A DNA stretch of 64,000 nt from Rotaria macrura (GCA_900239685.1 OENT01000271.1:62001-126000); one strand, 5' to 3'. Counted from the stretch's first letter, positions 11,235 through 24,434 are shown. Program-made: numbers and translations. Notes: generated by a model from the letters alone, not told the origin.

Positions 11235-14200
11235 ATGATGTCGCGTGCGATTCCACCACTATCGCGAAATCCACAAGGTTTGTATAATATCTAAATCGTA
11301 AAGATAGCAAGAGAAAATCCATTGAGGAAAAGCATCTCCCACTTGAGATTTTTGCATCCATATCAAAATGATATGTCATCATCAACTTTCCAATAACAAT
11401 TGAGATTGCTGTTTGAATTAGTTTCTTTTGTTGTGTTTTACAAAATGAACACTGCTTATCTGTTTTAGCGCCAGGTACAAGCAGTGGCCGTCCGATTGGT
11501 ACGGCTACTCGCTTAACAACAGCGAGTGGAGTATGTAGAAGCTTCGATTAAGTTTCCTGTGTAGAAATATTTTTTTGATCGTAGCAACGCCCATCAAGTC
11601 GAAGTGGTCCCCTAGGTTCCAATATGCGTATTAAAGTTGAAGATGCACCAATGGTTCGTGGTGGATTAGGTGGTATTCAAAATGCAGGAGGTTTAGCTGG
11701 TCGTCAAGTACAAGATCGAACATACTTCGTTGGTCTTGTTCGGTGAGTGGATGTCACTATGTGTTTTAATTTTCATTTAGTATGAAAAATAAATTCTATT
11801 ATAATTTCTTGTTAGATCGAAAGTATCGGATCTTGAAACAGAAATTCAACGATTACAACGGGAAACTGACTCATTTACTGAAGATAATAAACAATATTTT
11901 GCTCTGAGCAAAGCGTTAGTAGATGGAAAAAAACAATTAACTAGATACATCTAAGAATTGATTGATTTCTAGTGCTGAAGAATTATCACAACAAATCGAA
12001 AGTTTACGTAATGAACTAGGCGATTTTAATATGGTATGAATGAATCATGATCTTTTTTCCTGTATGTCTATTCCTGTATTCTACTACAATTAGGTCATCG
12101 ATCGATTACAAACAACAGGTGAAGTTGCTGAATTAAAAAAAGAAATCGCAGATTTAGCAGCTCATAATCATCAAGTCGAATCGAATATAGATGAAATCTA
12201 TCTGGAAAAGCAAAAGTAAATATGAAAATATTCTATTTCACAATGAAAACAAATCATTCATCGTAAAACATTTTCTTCTCTAACTAAGTACAAAACTGCT
12301 CGCGTTGAAATCCCTTATTTTTTAATTGAAGATACAGGATTATGCACTAGAGATAATAAATCTCCAGTGAATAACGGAAAATCTAGTTCATTGACTGTGT
12401 TGTATTTTTGTATCAGATCATTTTAGCGTTCAACATCACAGAAAATCTTTTCCGTTTTGACTCATGCAGCATTGAAAAATTTTCTTTTTTTCTTTAATTT
12501 ATTGACTGTTGAACTTCTTTTCGCTCATCTTTTTCTTGAATATTGTTCTGATTGAAAATTTTCAAGACGGCATACTTATCAGATTCCTCAAACTCCATTT
12601 TCATACAGGCAATTTGAAACTTTTTTCTTTTCATTGTCAAACTTTCAGTGCTCCTGTAGTAATAGAGCATCCTCTAATTTGAGTTATTGCGTGCAACTTC
12701 AAATATATTCCATAGAATCAACTTTCTATAAATCCGTGTCGGACAACGAGGATCATGTCTTTACAGAATTGGGAAGAGTTTGATTGATTTTTTAAAATTT
12801 CCTCGAAATCAGTTCTTACACAGAAAAAAAGAAAGAATATTTCAGGATCTCTATTATTGTTTCGATTAATACATCAGTTTGAATTGAGTTGAACTTTCTC
12901 TAATTGTATTAAAGGCACGTGTCAGAAATGAAGTCTCGCTCATCATCTGACATAAACAAAGATTATTGAACACAAAACGAATATTGTCTTGTTCTCGATA
13001 TTTAGAAAAGAACAAAGGATTCAACGTCTTGAACGTGATCTTGTCGAAGAAAAGAAAAAAGCTGAACGAGTTCTAGAGAATATGGTACTATTCTAATATG
13101 CATATTATACTATGTAGAAAGCATTTTTCTGTTTCTAATAATATCATAGAATCCGGATTTAAAACAACGTTACGCTCGAATAAAATCAACATCGAATCAA
13201 CTTCAAGGTCAAATGGATTCAATGCACAATGAAATTACGACACTCGATGGTCATATCAATAAAATGCGTGAACAAATGTCAACTGCTGTTATTAAACAAG
13301 AAGCATTAACATTAGTTGAACAAATCTATGAGCTTGAATTAAAACGTGATCAATTAAGTAATGAAAGCAAAACTATTCTAACACCTGAACAAGAACGTCA
13401 AAAATTAACACAACAAGTTAAAGAAGATAATCAAGAAATAGCTGCCATGGATAAACAAACCAATGAATTACGAGAACGTAATGAAAATCTCAAACAATCG
13501 TACGAAAATGATGATATACAAGCATCATTATTAGTACAACAAAATAATCAATCATCGACAACAATTGATGATGATACAAAACAAAAATATCTTGAATTAA
13601 AAAAACGTGAACAACATATTGATGAATTCTTTTCAACGTACGAGGAAACACGTGAACAGTATTTAAATGATATAAAAAATGTTCAAAAAACAAATTTAAC
13701 TTTGTTAGCATTGATAAGTCGTACACTTGTTAAAGGTGATCAAGTATTAACACGTGACGATTATACACAATTAAAAACGAATGTTGATCAACATGAAGCT
13801 GAAAAGAAAAAATCTAATGATACATTAGCTATTCTCGCTGAGCAACATCGTAAAGTTAAACAAGATTATGCTAAAGTTGAAAATCTCGATCAAAAATTAA
13901 CCGACGAACTTCAAGATTTGAAAAAACAATATACTAAAATGCAAGAAGATTTAGAGAAATTCACTGATTTAGAAGGATTAAAACGAAAAGCTGAAAAACG
14001 AAAATTACAATTAGCCGCTGATAAAAGTAATATGGGTAAACAAAGACAAGTTACTAAATTCGAAATTCAAACTTTACAATCACAATTCGAAGCTGCGCAA
14101 ACACAACTGCGAGATAATGAAACACATCAACAAGTAATATGATAAATTGCTCTGATAAAGTTTCATTTATTAACTGTGTGTAGTAAGATGAAACGCTGAA

Positions 14201-15594
14201 TAATTCTGAGTTAAACCCTATTTTGACTGACTTACAACTTTACCTTAACCATAAAATGATTCAGCGGTTCAATGTTCACATATTGTTATGCCTTGACTCG
14301 CTCGTTTGTGTAAATTTCGAGTAGTCACAACAAAACTCTTCTCTTATCTTAGGTATTCGTATGAATTAATCGAACCAACGAATGAATTTGAAATTAACAT
14401 GAAGAATTGTTGAGAAAAATCGTATCGAATCATCAATCATACGTAAAGTGATTCTTTATGCATAAGATTAGCTTCGATAGGATTTGAAGATTTCTTGTCT
14501 TGAATTTGAACTATTTTAAATTGAATGAAACACGACGTTTACTATGAAATCAAATAATCGTATTTCAATATGAAAATTTCCATACATACTAGTCTAAATG
14601 GGATGAGAATATATCTGATGATTTCAGGCTCATGCGTAAGAACTTGAAATTCTAAAATTTGAAGTTAAAATCATTAGAATATTCTAGTCTGTGTTTAAGG
14701 AAATTTTATATTGACATATCTTAAACATTGTTGAAATTTTTGAAAGAGAAAACTTGAAGAGTTTGGTGGCAAATATCGATAAGGAAAATCTAGAACGTTC
14801 AGATTGTACGAAGAAGACAAAAGACAGGAAATAGTGAGAAAACAAGTTTCGTACAGGTCGATGTAGATCCTCTTAGTACCGAAATGTTACAAACATTCGC
14901 ACTCATTCACTCTAACAAAAATCTACTAACAGACGAAATGAATTTCTACTAGCACGTGACATTGATCTATGGGCTGTATACTATACCAACGGTATTTTCC
15001 TTTCGATACCTTTATCCTCTACATTTTCGTGCTCGATGTCTTCGGTTAATTTGAGCTTGAAATTTTACTTTTGCGTCAAGATCACATTATAGAAAGAATC
15101 TATAATTCAGAAATTTTCCATCATCAGTTTTCTGTATGGATTCTAAATATATCATTCATCCTACTACATTTCATATGGGCTTAAAGTTTTGTCACAACTT
15201 TTTCATCTGTTATACATACCATTTTTGTACTACATAAAGCTGTAGACACAAGACTAAAGTAATCTCTACACTGTTGTCCATAAATCCAAATGAAGTTCAA
15301 CGGTCTCCTACGAACGATGACAATTAACTTCTAAATAATAAATTTCATATTATAGAAGTCTTTAAACCGTAGCAATCGTAACTTATTGATCTTATTTCAT
15401 TTGCGTTCTTTTAGCTTGTTAATCTCGAAAAAAAATTACAAACTGTTTCTCAAGCATGTTTTGCTCTCGATGACGCTCTTGCGTCTCAAAATGTTCAAGG
15501 ACAATACGAACAAATAAAACGTCAAGCATTAGAACTCGTTCAAGCACACAATCGCTGGCTAATACAACAATATCAAAATGCACCTATTGCTTAA
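11235..15594 (+). CDS. IFT74: Intraflagellar transport protein 74
   Basis: Nine exons (11235-11277, 11469-11530, 11585-11742, 11816-11914, 11973-12033, 12094-12215, 13006-13084, 13150-14133, 15415-15594) encode 595 residues, against about 600 in the vertebrate protein. The first 90 residues are basic and Gly/Ser/Pro-rich (the tubulin-binding region in IFT74), followed by the conserved QVQDRTYFVGLVRSK. The rest is almost continuous coiled coil, with family-specific stretches such as KYLELKKREQHIDEFF, KEDNQEIAAMDKQ and DNETHQQLVNLEKKLQ. IFT74 pairs with IFT81 in the IFT-B core that carries tubulin into growing cilia. Two ATG codons in a row (11235, 11238) make the start ambiguous by one residue. 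It starts 318 bases after the PLEKHM2-like stop on the same strand. Confidence 0.95.
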
Positions 15595-16035
15595 TTTAAA
15601 TAAAATTTGTTTTTTAAATGTACGCTTTTGTTTTTATTGGCAACCAAGGATGTTTTTCTTTTTTCTACATACCATATATATAATATAAAAGAAAGGGGGA
15701 AAAGAACAACAACAACAAAGAGATCTATTGAGACAACAACACACACACATACGACATCGTTTTATTGCACAGGTTCACAATTTGATAAATAATAGTCATA
15801 CAGTTTATATACATATATTCAACCAAGGAAAAAGATATTTGGCAAGAGTTTTCTATATCGAGATAGCGAAAATAAAAGAAACGGCACGAGAAGACAAAGA
15901 AGCTAAAACATGACCAGTATTGCACATGACACAACAAAAAGAAAGGAACTCGAGAATGAAAGAAGAAAAAAATCAAATTATTTTTACGAAATTAATAAAT
16001 AAATAAATATCTAAATAAACTCATCATCATCATCA
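15595..16035. other. Tail-to-tail intergenic region
   Basis: Shared 3' space of IFT74 (plus) and the Emi-like gene (minus). It holds an AACAACAACA tract near 15707 and a CATCATCATC tract at 16022-16033, plus AATAAA-type signals for both strands. No gene was seen. Confidence 0.5.
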
Positions 16036-17570
16036 TTATATCAATAGTCGTCGTAAATTATTTCGTGTTTTGTTTGAATATATAGGAGATGCATTATGTC
16101 GTTGGCGCCATGGAGATTTTATTGGGCCAGTTGTTGTTTTACATGGACTTGATGGATGATAAGGACCAGAACAACATTGACAAAAACTATTTCGACATAA
16201 TGGATTCGTACATATACTAAAATATAAATGAAACATTCAAAAGTTGTTTATGAAACTTCTCTACAGGATTACAATGTAAAATATGAAAACAGATGTTAGA
16301 CACCGAGTAATTTTCTTCTAGATGATTGTGAAACTAAGAAGCTTTGAACAACCATGTATTGATATATGAAATTTTCAAATCTTGTATTCTCTATTCATAG
16401 AATAGTATTTCTATCTTTACGAATTTCTTCTCATGAGGAAACTTGGTTCAAGATTTTTATAATTATTCATATCTTTCTATGGTTTAAACGTAAAAATGAT
16501 ATACGCATGTAGTATTGAAACTCTAAGACACATCTTTCATCATGTCCATCGATTGATTCAATTTTTTCAACTATTAAATCTCTCCTCACATAGCTTATAC
16601 AAATATAGAATCAATCGTTTTCATCTTCACCAACGAACTAAATATCTCATGGTCATCGATCAGACACAATCAAGTTTAATATCCTATATCTAGAAGCCAA
16701 ATTTTCTCTATATTATTCAATTGTGTAGTAAATAATAAGATCACATGTGTGTTTTTTCTTCTCAATGTTACATCCATAAATATTATGACAAACTTACCCA
16801 TGCTGATCGTTAACATCAACAATTGAAATATAAGCACAAATAGGACAACGTTTAGTAACTGTTGGTCCATGTAAATATTTCAAATAACCATAACGAAACG
16901 TCATTGTACTTGCTGCCAGATGAATATTGCTGTCAGGTGATGATGTTGATACATTTTGTGATGGTGTTAATGGAAGATTGTTTTCATCTGTTGTTTTTTC
17001 AATAATACAAGGTGTTGTTGATTTAATATCAAGTAGATTTGTTACGGTTTGCATTGGTTTATTTTTATCGACAAATTTCTTAATTGAAGTTTTATTAAAA
17101 CATGGAAATAAATTACGTTTAACGTTTTTTGTTTGTTTACGTCGCTGATTATCTTTTAATATTGAGTACCATTTTCGACATACACTTGAACATGATTGTA
17201 AATCATTTGTGGATAAATTTTGAAAAATTCTATCAATTATATGATATGCATTACGATGATATAGTTGTGTTAATATATCGAAATGTTTTCTTGTTGATAT
17301 GTAATGTTCATAGTCAAGTTTCGATACAAATTTTTTTATCGCAGCATTCATCGGAGATTGTACTTCATGTTCGGATTGTGGAGATTCGATTTGATTAAGA
17401 ATAACACTTGACGGTGATAAACGAGACGGTGATGTTGTACATGGAGATGTTAATGTTAAATAACCTGAATCTAGTTGACTGACAATAGGCGTAACTGAAG
17501 AAAGTAAATCATTGTAACTATCATTATTTTCATCATTAACATGATGCGATGTATTGTTGTGTTTGGCCAT
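16036..17570 (-). CDS. FBXO5: Emi1/Emi2-like F-box APC/C inhibitor
   Basis: Two exons on the minus strand, 17570-16798 and 16216-16036 (phase 2), give 317 residues. Residues 34-39 read DSGYLT, resembling the phospho-degron DSGxx(S/T) used by beta-TrCP in Emi proteins. An F-box lies at about 105-138 (AYHIIDRIFQNLSTNDL, CRKWYSIL). Residues 241 to about 285 form the Emi zinc-binding region, with CPIC, then CTNPLC, FCQCC, YH and a final C. The protein ends NNLRRLLI, where known Emi proteins end in LRRL. The family blocks the anaphase-promoting complex as a pseudosubstrate; the zinc-binding region and RL tail are the inhibitory parts. At 317 residues it is shorter than human Emi1 (447). Whether it is Emi1 (FBXO5) or Emi2 (FBXO43) cannot be decided here. 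Confidence 0.83.
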
Positions 17571-18446
17571 TTGATTGAAATGAAATCTGAAATACTATGA
17601 TTTTCATAAGATAGATTCTATTGAAAGTTAAAGATTGATTATGAAAAGAAATGATCAGTCGTTTTTTTTGTTTGAGAAAACATAAATTCATCAATTTCAA
17701 GGAGAACATATCTTCAACTTGAAAGACCTTGTGCCATCAATAAGTCCGATTGACTTGGGATATCAGAGAGTATACATTCCACTGACGAATCAAAGTGCCC
17801 AAGTCGAATATTATTTATCGAGCAGTGTAGAAATCTAACAACAAATCAATAAGAACTATACTGTTTGATATGTGCTACTCATTAGTGTTCGTCAATCTTA
17901 AGAAGAGCCTCAATTTAAATTATCGATACTGATTTAATTTATAAATAAATTAAGCCCTTTGTGCATCTGATATAACTGATCTCACAGTGAATATGTTATA
18001 GAAACTAATTTCAATGACAATACTTGTTCATTCGAAATCAATTTTCCTTTGATACCAGAACAATACGCAACACAACTTACATAAAGGTGTTAGGAAAGAA
18101 CTATCATTATCAATTAACGTTGTTGGTGCTCTTTGTTCTTTATGCATCGACAATGAATCACGTATCCCGCTTAGACAAAGAAATAATTCTAGTACTTGAA
18201 ATATATCTTCGGTTTATATAGAAACAATATTAATTTACTTAATAACAAATTTTTTACGAAATTTCGGCTAATTCTACTATGAAATTCCTAGGTATAGATG
18301 TCTCTTATTGATCGTTGTTCGATTGGCTGCTTAAACTATTTATCCATGTATGTATACATGATATGCGCATACTTTAATTTTAGTCCTGTCATCGTCATCT
18401 GTGTTTTGAAACAAAAAGCGGGCATTTTCTGGATTGCTTTGAGAAG
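17571..18446. promoter_or_regulatory. Divergent 5' region between Emi-like gene and RMND5A
   Basis: Head-to-head spacer of about 875 bases that must contain the promoters of both genes. On the minus strand TATTTCAG ends 18 bases before the Emi-like ATG and looks like a 3' splice site, suggesting a 5' UTR intron or trans-splicing. No TATA-type element could be singled out in this AT-rich sequence. Confidence 0.4.
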
Positions 18447-21354
18447 ATGTCTACGGCAAACAATATGTTGAGTATTGTTGAAAAAGACGTGGATAAAGCT
18501 ATTGAATCAGTTCAAGAATATTATAATAACATTGAAAGTAATATTGACAATGTTATTGAACAACTTCAAATAATGATATCGAATTCCACCGATGATCAAA
18601 TGATGCCAAACAATATTCGTAATACGATTAGACCGTTTGCTAAACAATATAGTGATAAACATAAAGATTTACATGGTTCAATATCTAAAATCGGTAAAAC
18701 AATCGATAAATGTTTTCAATCAGATTTTGGTAATGTTCCAATATTTGAATTATTTGATAAACCGGAAAAATTGAAATTAATCTATATGATTATATGCGAA
18801 GATTTATATAGACAAGGACGTATGTCAATAGCACAACAATTAATTGAAGAGACGAATTTAAAAGATGATGATTTGTTTAATGTTGAAAAAAATTTTTTAG
18901 AAGAAATCAATACGGTATTAGAGAATTTGCGTGAAAAAAATCTTCTACCTGCACTTGATTGGTGTCAACGAAAGAAAGCTGAATTGAATAAAACGAGAAG
19001 TCTATTAGAATTTCATTTACATAAAATGCGCTTTATTCAATTATTACAAATGGGAAATTTTGATGAAGCTAAAATTTATATGGCAAATTTACGACAATAC
19101 TCTATTTCGAATGGTCGATGTGAACAAGCTGTTAATGAATTAATGGGTGCATTGATATTTGCTCAACGAGATTTAAATAAATCACCGTATAAATATTTAC
19201 TTGAACCACATCTTTGGTTACAACTATCAGAATTATTTATGCAACAAGCGTTTCAACAAGTTGGACTATCACAAGATAGTCCACTGTATGTTGTTATGAA
19301 AATTGGTTTTCAAGCCTTGCCTGCACTAATGAGGTCTGCCTAAGTATATTTTTAATTAAAAAAAAAGAGAAACTGTTTGATCTTATTGAGAACATGATTA
19401 TTGTGAACAAAATCTTTAATAACAAATGATAATAATGTGTAATTAGAGAAACGGATTTGCCAAAGAAGAATGAGTTCTAAGAGTATAAAGAAGATTTTTC
19501 TAGATGACTAATATTACTTCGGAAAGTAAACACCGAAAATTTTCACACTCTTAAACACAGAGAAATGTATGAATCCTATTGAACTTGAACGTTTCACACA
19601 AAGCAGTTCAGGGATCATGTTATAAAATAAAATTCGAGAATATTTGGCCATGATTTTATAGTATATATATAAGGATATTAGTCTAGGGGGGTAAAGGTAT
19701 TGATATAATTTATCGCTATATCGTGATGTAAGGACATATAGTCTGCCAATCAAAAGTCAACAGATGTTCGCTCAAATCCAAACCCATGATCACTTCACTC
19801 ATTTCTTTTGTATACGAATTAAAATACAGATTCCGTGAATACAATCGGATTAAAACAAAAAATTTTTATCATGCCACCAATAGAACCTCCTTGGTGACTG
19901 AAACTTTCATCGCTATTCAAAAAGTACGCTTAGCGAAGAAAAAAATATCATTCGTATACAAAGTCAACGGATGTTTTGCTGAACATATTAGCCATTGATT
20001 AGTACTCTTATGAATGACTGTCTCTTGTGGGAAAAGATGAGAATCATCATTCTGAATAAATCGATTGAATAAGACAACTAATAGCCAAAACAAAATTGCC
20101 TTGTTTTTCTTTCAGAATTACATAACGTCCTTTAACAGAAATATTGAATCTTGTAACTACCTTAAAGAAAAGTATTTGATTTGAAATTTGGCCCTTAAGC
20201 AGTTTGAATGAACCTCAAGTCGCTTTGAAATCTCCAGCCAAAATGGATGCTGACAAAAATGAGTAACATTTAACACATAAAATCCAGTTCTTCTTCGACG
20301 TACTTTATATCCAGAAGTATCAACTATTTATAAGCGAAAATTCTGTTGTATCGACTTTTTCATGAGGATTAATATCCCATATAACGAATATCTTCTTTAT
20401 GATAATATACTACGCTAGTAGAATGGTTTGAAACTAAAAGGACTCAAAGCTACCCACTACCGATAGGAATAAAAAAATATCCGAATACAATAGTGAAACT
20501 TATGTACTATGGTATTTAAGAATTACTTTTAAATTATACTTTCGTCTTTTTATGATGATCAAGGTCATATTAGTTCAGAAAAATGTCGGTCTTTGTATAG
20601 AAGCTCTTTTAGTGGATTTTATTGAACTTATTCGAGTGTGTCCCTCAGAAGAGATACTCGGCTTTTTATTTTTCTAGTGTCTTACTGATCAAATATCGAT
20701 ATTTGGTGTTTTTTTCCTGATCTAATGACAATCCTTCTCAATCTAACATTAATAGAATTTGACAGAAAGTTTTCAAAACTTTTCCACTAAACTTGATGAT
20801 ATTTGTTTTTGACTATGAAATCGAATTAACGATCGATCTGAATAGAGTACAATCTTCAATACAAACTCCTAAAACATTAAGCATATCGGCTAGTCTCTTG
20901 AATATCAGTTCTAAGAGTAATTTTGAGTAGCTCGAACTTATAATATAAATCCATCGATTTCTTCCAATATACGATAAACAAACATGTGAATTTTTGTTTT
21001 GTTTAATTTCAGCATAGTTAACGCCATGCAAAATACTCAAGTGTGCCATATATTATCAAAAGATGAATTACCAATAGAAGTCGATGTTGGTCAAGAACAT
21101 CGATATCACAGTGTATTTGCTTGTCCAATTCTTCGACAACAAACAACAGATCAAAATCCACCAATGAAACTTGTTTGTGGTCATGTTATTTCTAAAGATG
21201 CACTTAATAAACTATCCATACAGAATAAACTCAAATGTCCATATTGTCCATTAGGTTAGTTCGAAAAAATCATTTCAAAATAAATAATATTTCTATTATT
21301 ATCATATCTTTTTTAGAACAAAGTCCAGCAGATGCACGACAGCTTTTCTTTTGA
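18447..21354 (+). CDS. RMND5A: RMND5A (Gid2/MAEA-partner) E3 ubiquitin ligase subunit of the CTLH complex
   Basis: Three exons, 18447-19333, 21013-21254 and 21317-21354, give 388 residues (human about 391). The N-terminal half is helical. LisH/CTLH-type segments occupy the middle ([38 protein letters not shown]). The C terminus is the typical degenerate RING ([29 protein letters not shown]) ending ADARQLFF, nearly identical to the family. It acts with MAEA as the catalytic module of the CTLH/GID ubiquitin ligase. The first donor, MATGAG followed by GTCTGC, is weak but is required by the conserved join ALMS-IVNAM. The next gene, SEPHS2, starts only 157 bases after the stop. Confidence 0.93.
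19334..21012 (+). other. RMND5A intron 1 (1.7 kb)
   Basis: Inferred intron. It contains several short open frames without family resemblance. GTCAACAGATGTTCGCTCAA near 19755 and GTCAACGGATGTTTTGCTGA near 19962 are a weak direct repeat. No RNA gene or mobile element was recognised. Confidence 0.5.
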
Positions 21355-21511
21355 ACATACCTCGTTCTACTATTGTATTGTAATGCATAACTTCGTTTTT
21401 TCGTGTTAATGATAAAGATCAGTCGCTCATGTTCTCTTTGTTTTTTCTCATTTTATTTTATATGTACAGTTTAAATGTTCTTCATTTCATTTTCGAACTT
21501 CTAGATTGAGT

Positions 21512-24237
21512 ATGCAAAGAAAACCTTTCGATCCCGTCGATTATAACTTGTCGGCTGATTTTCGTCTAACGAAATTATCCGATCTCAAAGGATGAGGATG
21601 TAAAGTCCCTCGAGATGTGCTTCACCGTCTGCTCGAGGGATTTCAACCAAATGATACTAAGAAAAGTTACGGTGATGATGGGTCAAATCAATCGGCACTC
21701 ACGCCAGAGTGTAAAACGTCGCCTGTGATTGGTTTGTTCGATTCAGATTATAATTGTACAAGACTAAACATAATTTTTCATAGGTATTGGCCTCGATTCA
21801 TGTGTCCTTCCCTTACGCCACGGTAGTCTGTTTTTAGTACAATCAACAGATTTCTTCTATCCACTTGTCGATGATCCATATGTGATGGTAGATATCTAAT
21901 AGACTAGTTTATGTATTCTACAATGATTTTATATTTGTCAGGGAAAAATTGCATGTGCCAATGTATTAAGTGATATTTATGCAATGGGTGCTATTGAAAT
22001 TGATAATATGTTGATGTTATTAAGTACAAGTAATAAAATGACTGAAAAAGAACGTGATACAATTATGCCGTTGATTCTCGAAGGGTTTAAAGTAAAGGAT
22101 ATCGAAGATAGGAGTGGTTTGTTTTTGTATCGATCAATCTTGTATTTATCGAATAGGATTGTGCTGAAGAAGCTGGTACAAGTGTTCAAGGTGGTCAGAC
22201 TGTTGTTAATCCATGGTTGATTGTTGGCGGTGTTGCTACGTCTATATGTATAAAAAGTGAAATAATCATTCCAGAGAATGCTGTTATTGGTGATGTATTA
22301 ATATTAACGAAACCATTGGGCACACAAGTATGTTTTCTTCTCGGTTTTGAACTGCCACACGAATGGAAACGTTTTCTTTTGTACTCATTTGAAGGTGGCC
22401 GTTAATGCTCATCAATGGATTGAAAATCCTGATCGATGGAATCGTATAAAATCAGTCGTCACTGAAGATGATGTTCGAAAAGCATATCAACGTGCTATGA
22501 ATTCAATGGCGAGACTAAATAAAATTGGTATGTAGTTGCTAGACTCCTATCGATAGTTGCATTTCACATTTTCTATGAATTTTTCTTCTGTAAATACGTA
22601 TTTTTCAAAACATAACAACTAGAATACAGTGTAAGAATATCGACGGTCGGAATAGTAAAACTTAGACTCGTGTCTTTTGGAACTAAGAGAAGTGCTAAGT
22701 GATGAAATCATTTTTGTCCCAGAGAAGACTTGGTTGTATTCAGCATCAGTTCTATCGAAACCGTAAAAATAATGAAGGTCGTGAGAAAAGCCACCACTTA
22801 ATTGAAGTAAACCCATATCGATGTTGTCATTCATTGAAATATAATTTTCAACGAAGATATTCTCAAGTACTTTCATTTAATTAAGAATCAGAAGAGCTTC
22901 TTAAAGAATAGCACTTGTTACATGATGAATTTTTTTCATTGTTTTAAAATTCTGTATGTCAAATGAAATGAAAAAAATGAAGTCAACTCTTACGAAACGC
23001 ATTCAAAATTTTCATAATAAAGTTAAAGTTATCAAAATCTCTTGATTCGATGAGTTACGAATTTATTTAAACATAGACGATCGTTTTCAGATCCATTTAC
23101 TTTACAAACAATGCGTTAAAGTAGATGACGCGGAAACAACCATTTCATTTTCTAACATGAAAACATTACATATGTGACATGCAATCATCAATAATGCAAA
23201 ATAATAAAACCAACTCATCGTGTAATAAAAGAAAAATCAAAAATCAATGGCATGACAATATTGTTTATTTCGACAGCAAATAGTTTAGTGACAAGAATTA
23301 AGTTAAACTTAATCTAGAGCAATACTACTTCGATGTCGATGAGTGTTTCTACAAAAGATTTTTTTTAATTATTGAAATATAGTAGCTATCATTTTCTTAT
23401 TAATGAATCAAGATTGAAATAGCTTCATTTCATCACACATACAATGTCTACCTGAAAATTCTTTGACTCGATAGACTCATCGTAATCTACTGTAATTAGA
23501 TGTATTTGTATAACGAAGACCTTTAAGTGTTTATCATAGAGACTATGCTTACCTTACCTGACAGTGATAGTGAAAATATTTAAGAAATATTAGATTACAC
23601 CAAGAAATCAGCTAGAAAAAAATTTACAGTAATCGATTGTAGCTTGTAGCCAATATTAATGATTGATCAATGTATTCAATATCGAAAATTTCTCCTTATG
23701 TTATCGAAACTACAACGTCATGTCACAAGAATTAGATTGTCGAGAATAAAACTGAAGATTTCGTTTTCAAATAAAAATTACAAATGCAAAATGTAGATAT
23801 CAATTACGAATGATAACTGAACTACATTTTATATTTCAGGTGGAATATTGATGCATAAATATAATGCTCATGCATGCACAGATGTTACTGGTTTCGGTCT
23901 ATTAGGCCATGCTGAAAATTTAGCTAAATATCAAAAAAATGAAGTATCATTTGTTATACATAATTTACCGATAATTGCTAACATGGCTACAATAAGTAAA
24001 ACATGTAATAATGCATTTGGTTTATTACAAGGTAAAAGTGCTGAAACATCAGGCGGTTTACTTGTCGTTCTGCCACATGAACAAGCAGCTGCTTATTGTA
24101 AAGATATTCAAGCTCAAGAAGGTTATCAGGCATGGATTATTGGTGTAGTAGAAAAAGGTGATCGTACAGCTCAGATCGTCGACAAACCACGAATCATTGA
24201 AGTACCAGAAAAAGACACCGAAGGCAAATTATGGTAA
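21512..24237 (+). CDS. SEPHS2: Selenophosphate synthetase 2, a selenoprotein (UGA = selenocysteine 28)
   Basis: Six exons, 21512-21731, 21784-21887, 21942-22091, 22157-22327, 22395-22527 and 23840-24237, give 391 residues if the in-frame TGA at 21593-21595 is read as selenocysteine. The context is LSDLKG-U-GCKVP, exactly where animal SEPHS2 has its catalytic Sec. Other family blocks are [14 protein letters not shown]-like [40 protein letters not shown] and the C-terminal [10 protein letters not shown]. The enzyme makes selenophosphate from selenide and ATP for Sec-tRNA synthesis, so it depends on its own product. ATG 21512 is preceded by an AG 3' splice site (CTTCTAG) about 10 bases upstream. 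Gene finders that treat TGA as stop would truncate the start to about 21617. Confidence 0.95.
21593..21595 (+). other. In-frame UGA selenocysteine codon
   Basis: TGA lies between GGA and GGATGT in SEPHS2 codon 28. The reading frame is conserved and long on both sides, and the position is the known Sec/Cys catalytic site of selenophosphate synthetases. Confidence 0.93.
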
Positions 24238-24358
24238 AATTTTTATAAACGAATTTCTGGCGTGATTCGTTTATAAGAAAATTTTATCATAGGAGATTTT
24301 TAAAAAAATGCTCGATTTTTCATTCGACTCATTGTTCTTCTCTTTACACGTGTTAAAA

Positions 24359-24434
24359 AAGGATGTAGATGACGTATTAATAACGCAATACTTCAGCATA
24401 TATTCTGTCGTAGTTATTAATCTGAATGTTCCTT
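24359..24434 (+). promoter_or_regulatory. Candidate SECIS element in SEPHS2 3' UTR
   Basis: It starts about 120 bases after the stop codon. Order: helix I AAGGA (24359-24363) with TCCTT (24430-24434), internal loop, ATGA (24369-24372) facing TGA (24423-24425) as the kink-turn quartet, helix II ATTAATAAC (24376-24384) perfectly paired with GTTATTAAT (24413-24421), then AA (24387-24388) in the apical loop. CAG (24393-24395) and CTG (24405-24407) can add a small apical stem, giving a type 2 SECIS. The 14 bases between ATGA and AA are slightly longer than usual. Fold judged by eye. Confidence 0.68.

Noticed and set aside
21617-21826. Apparent start of SEPHS2 at 21617
   Set aside because: It is only an artefact of reading TGA 21593 as stop; the conserved N terminus and catalytic block lie upstream in the same frame.
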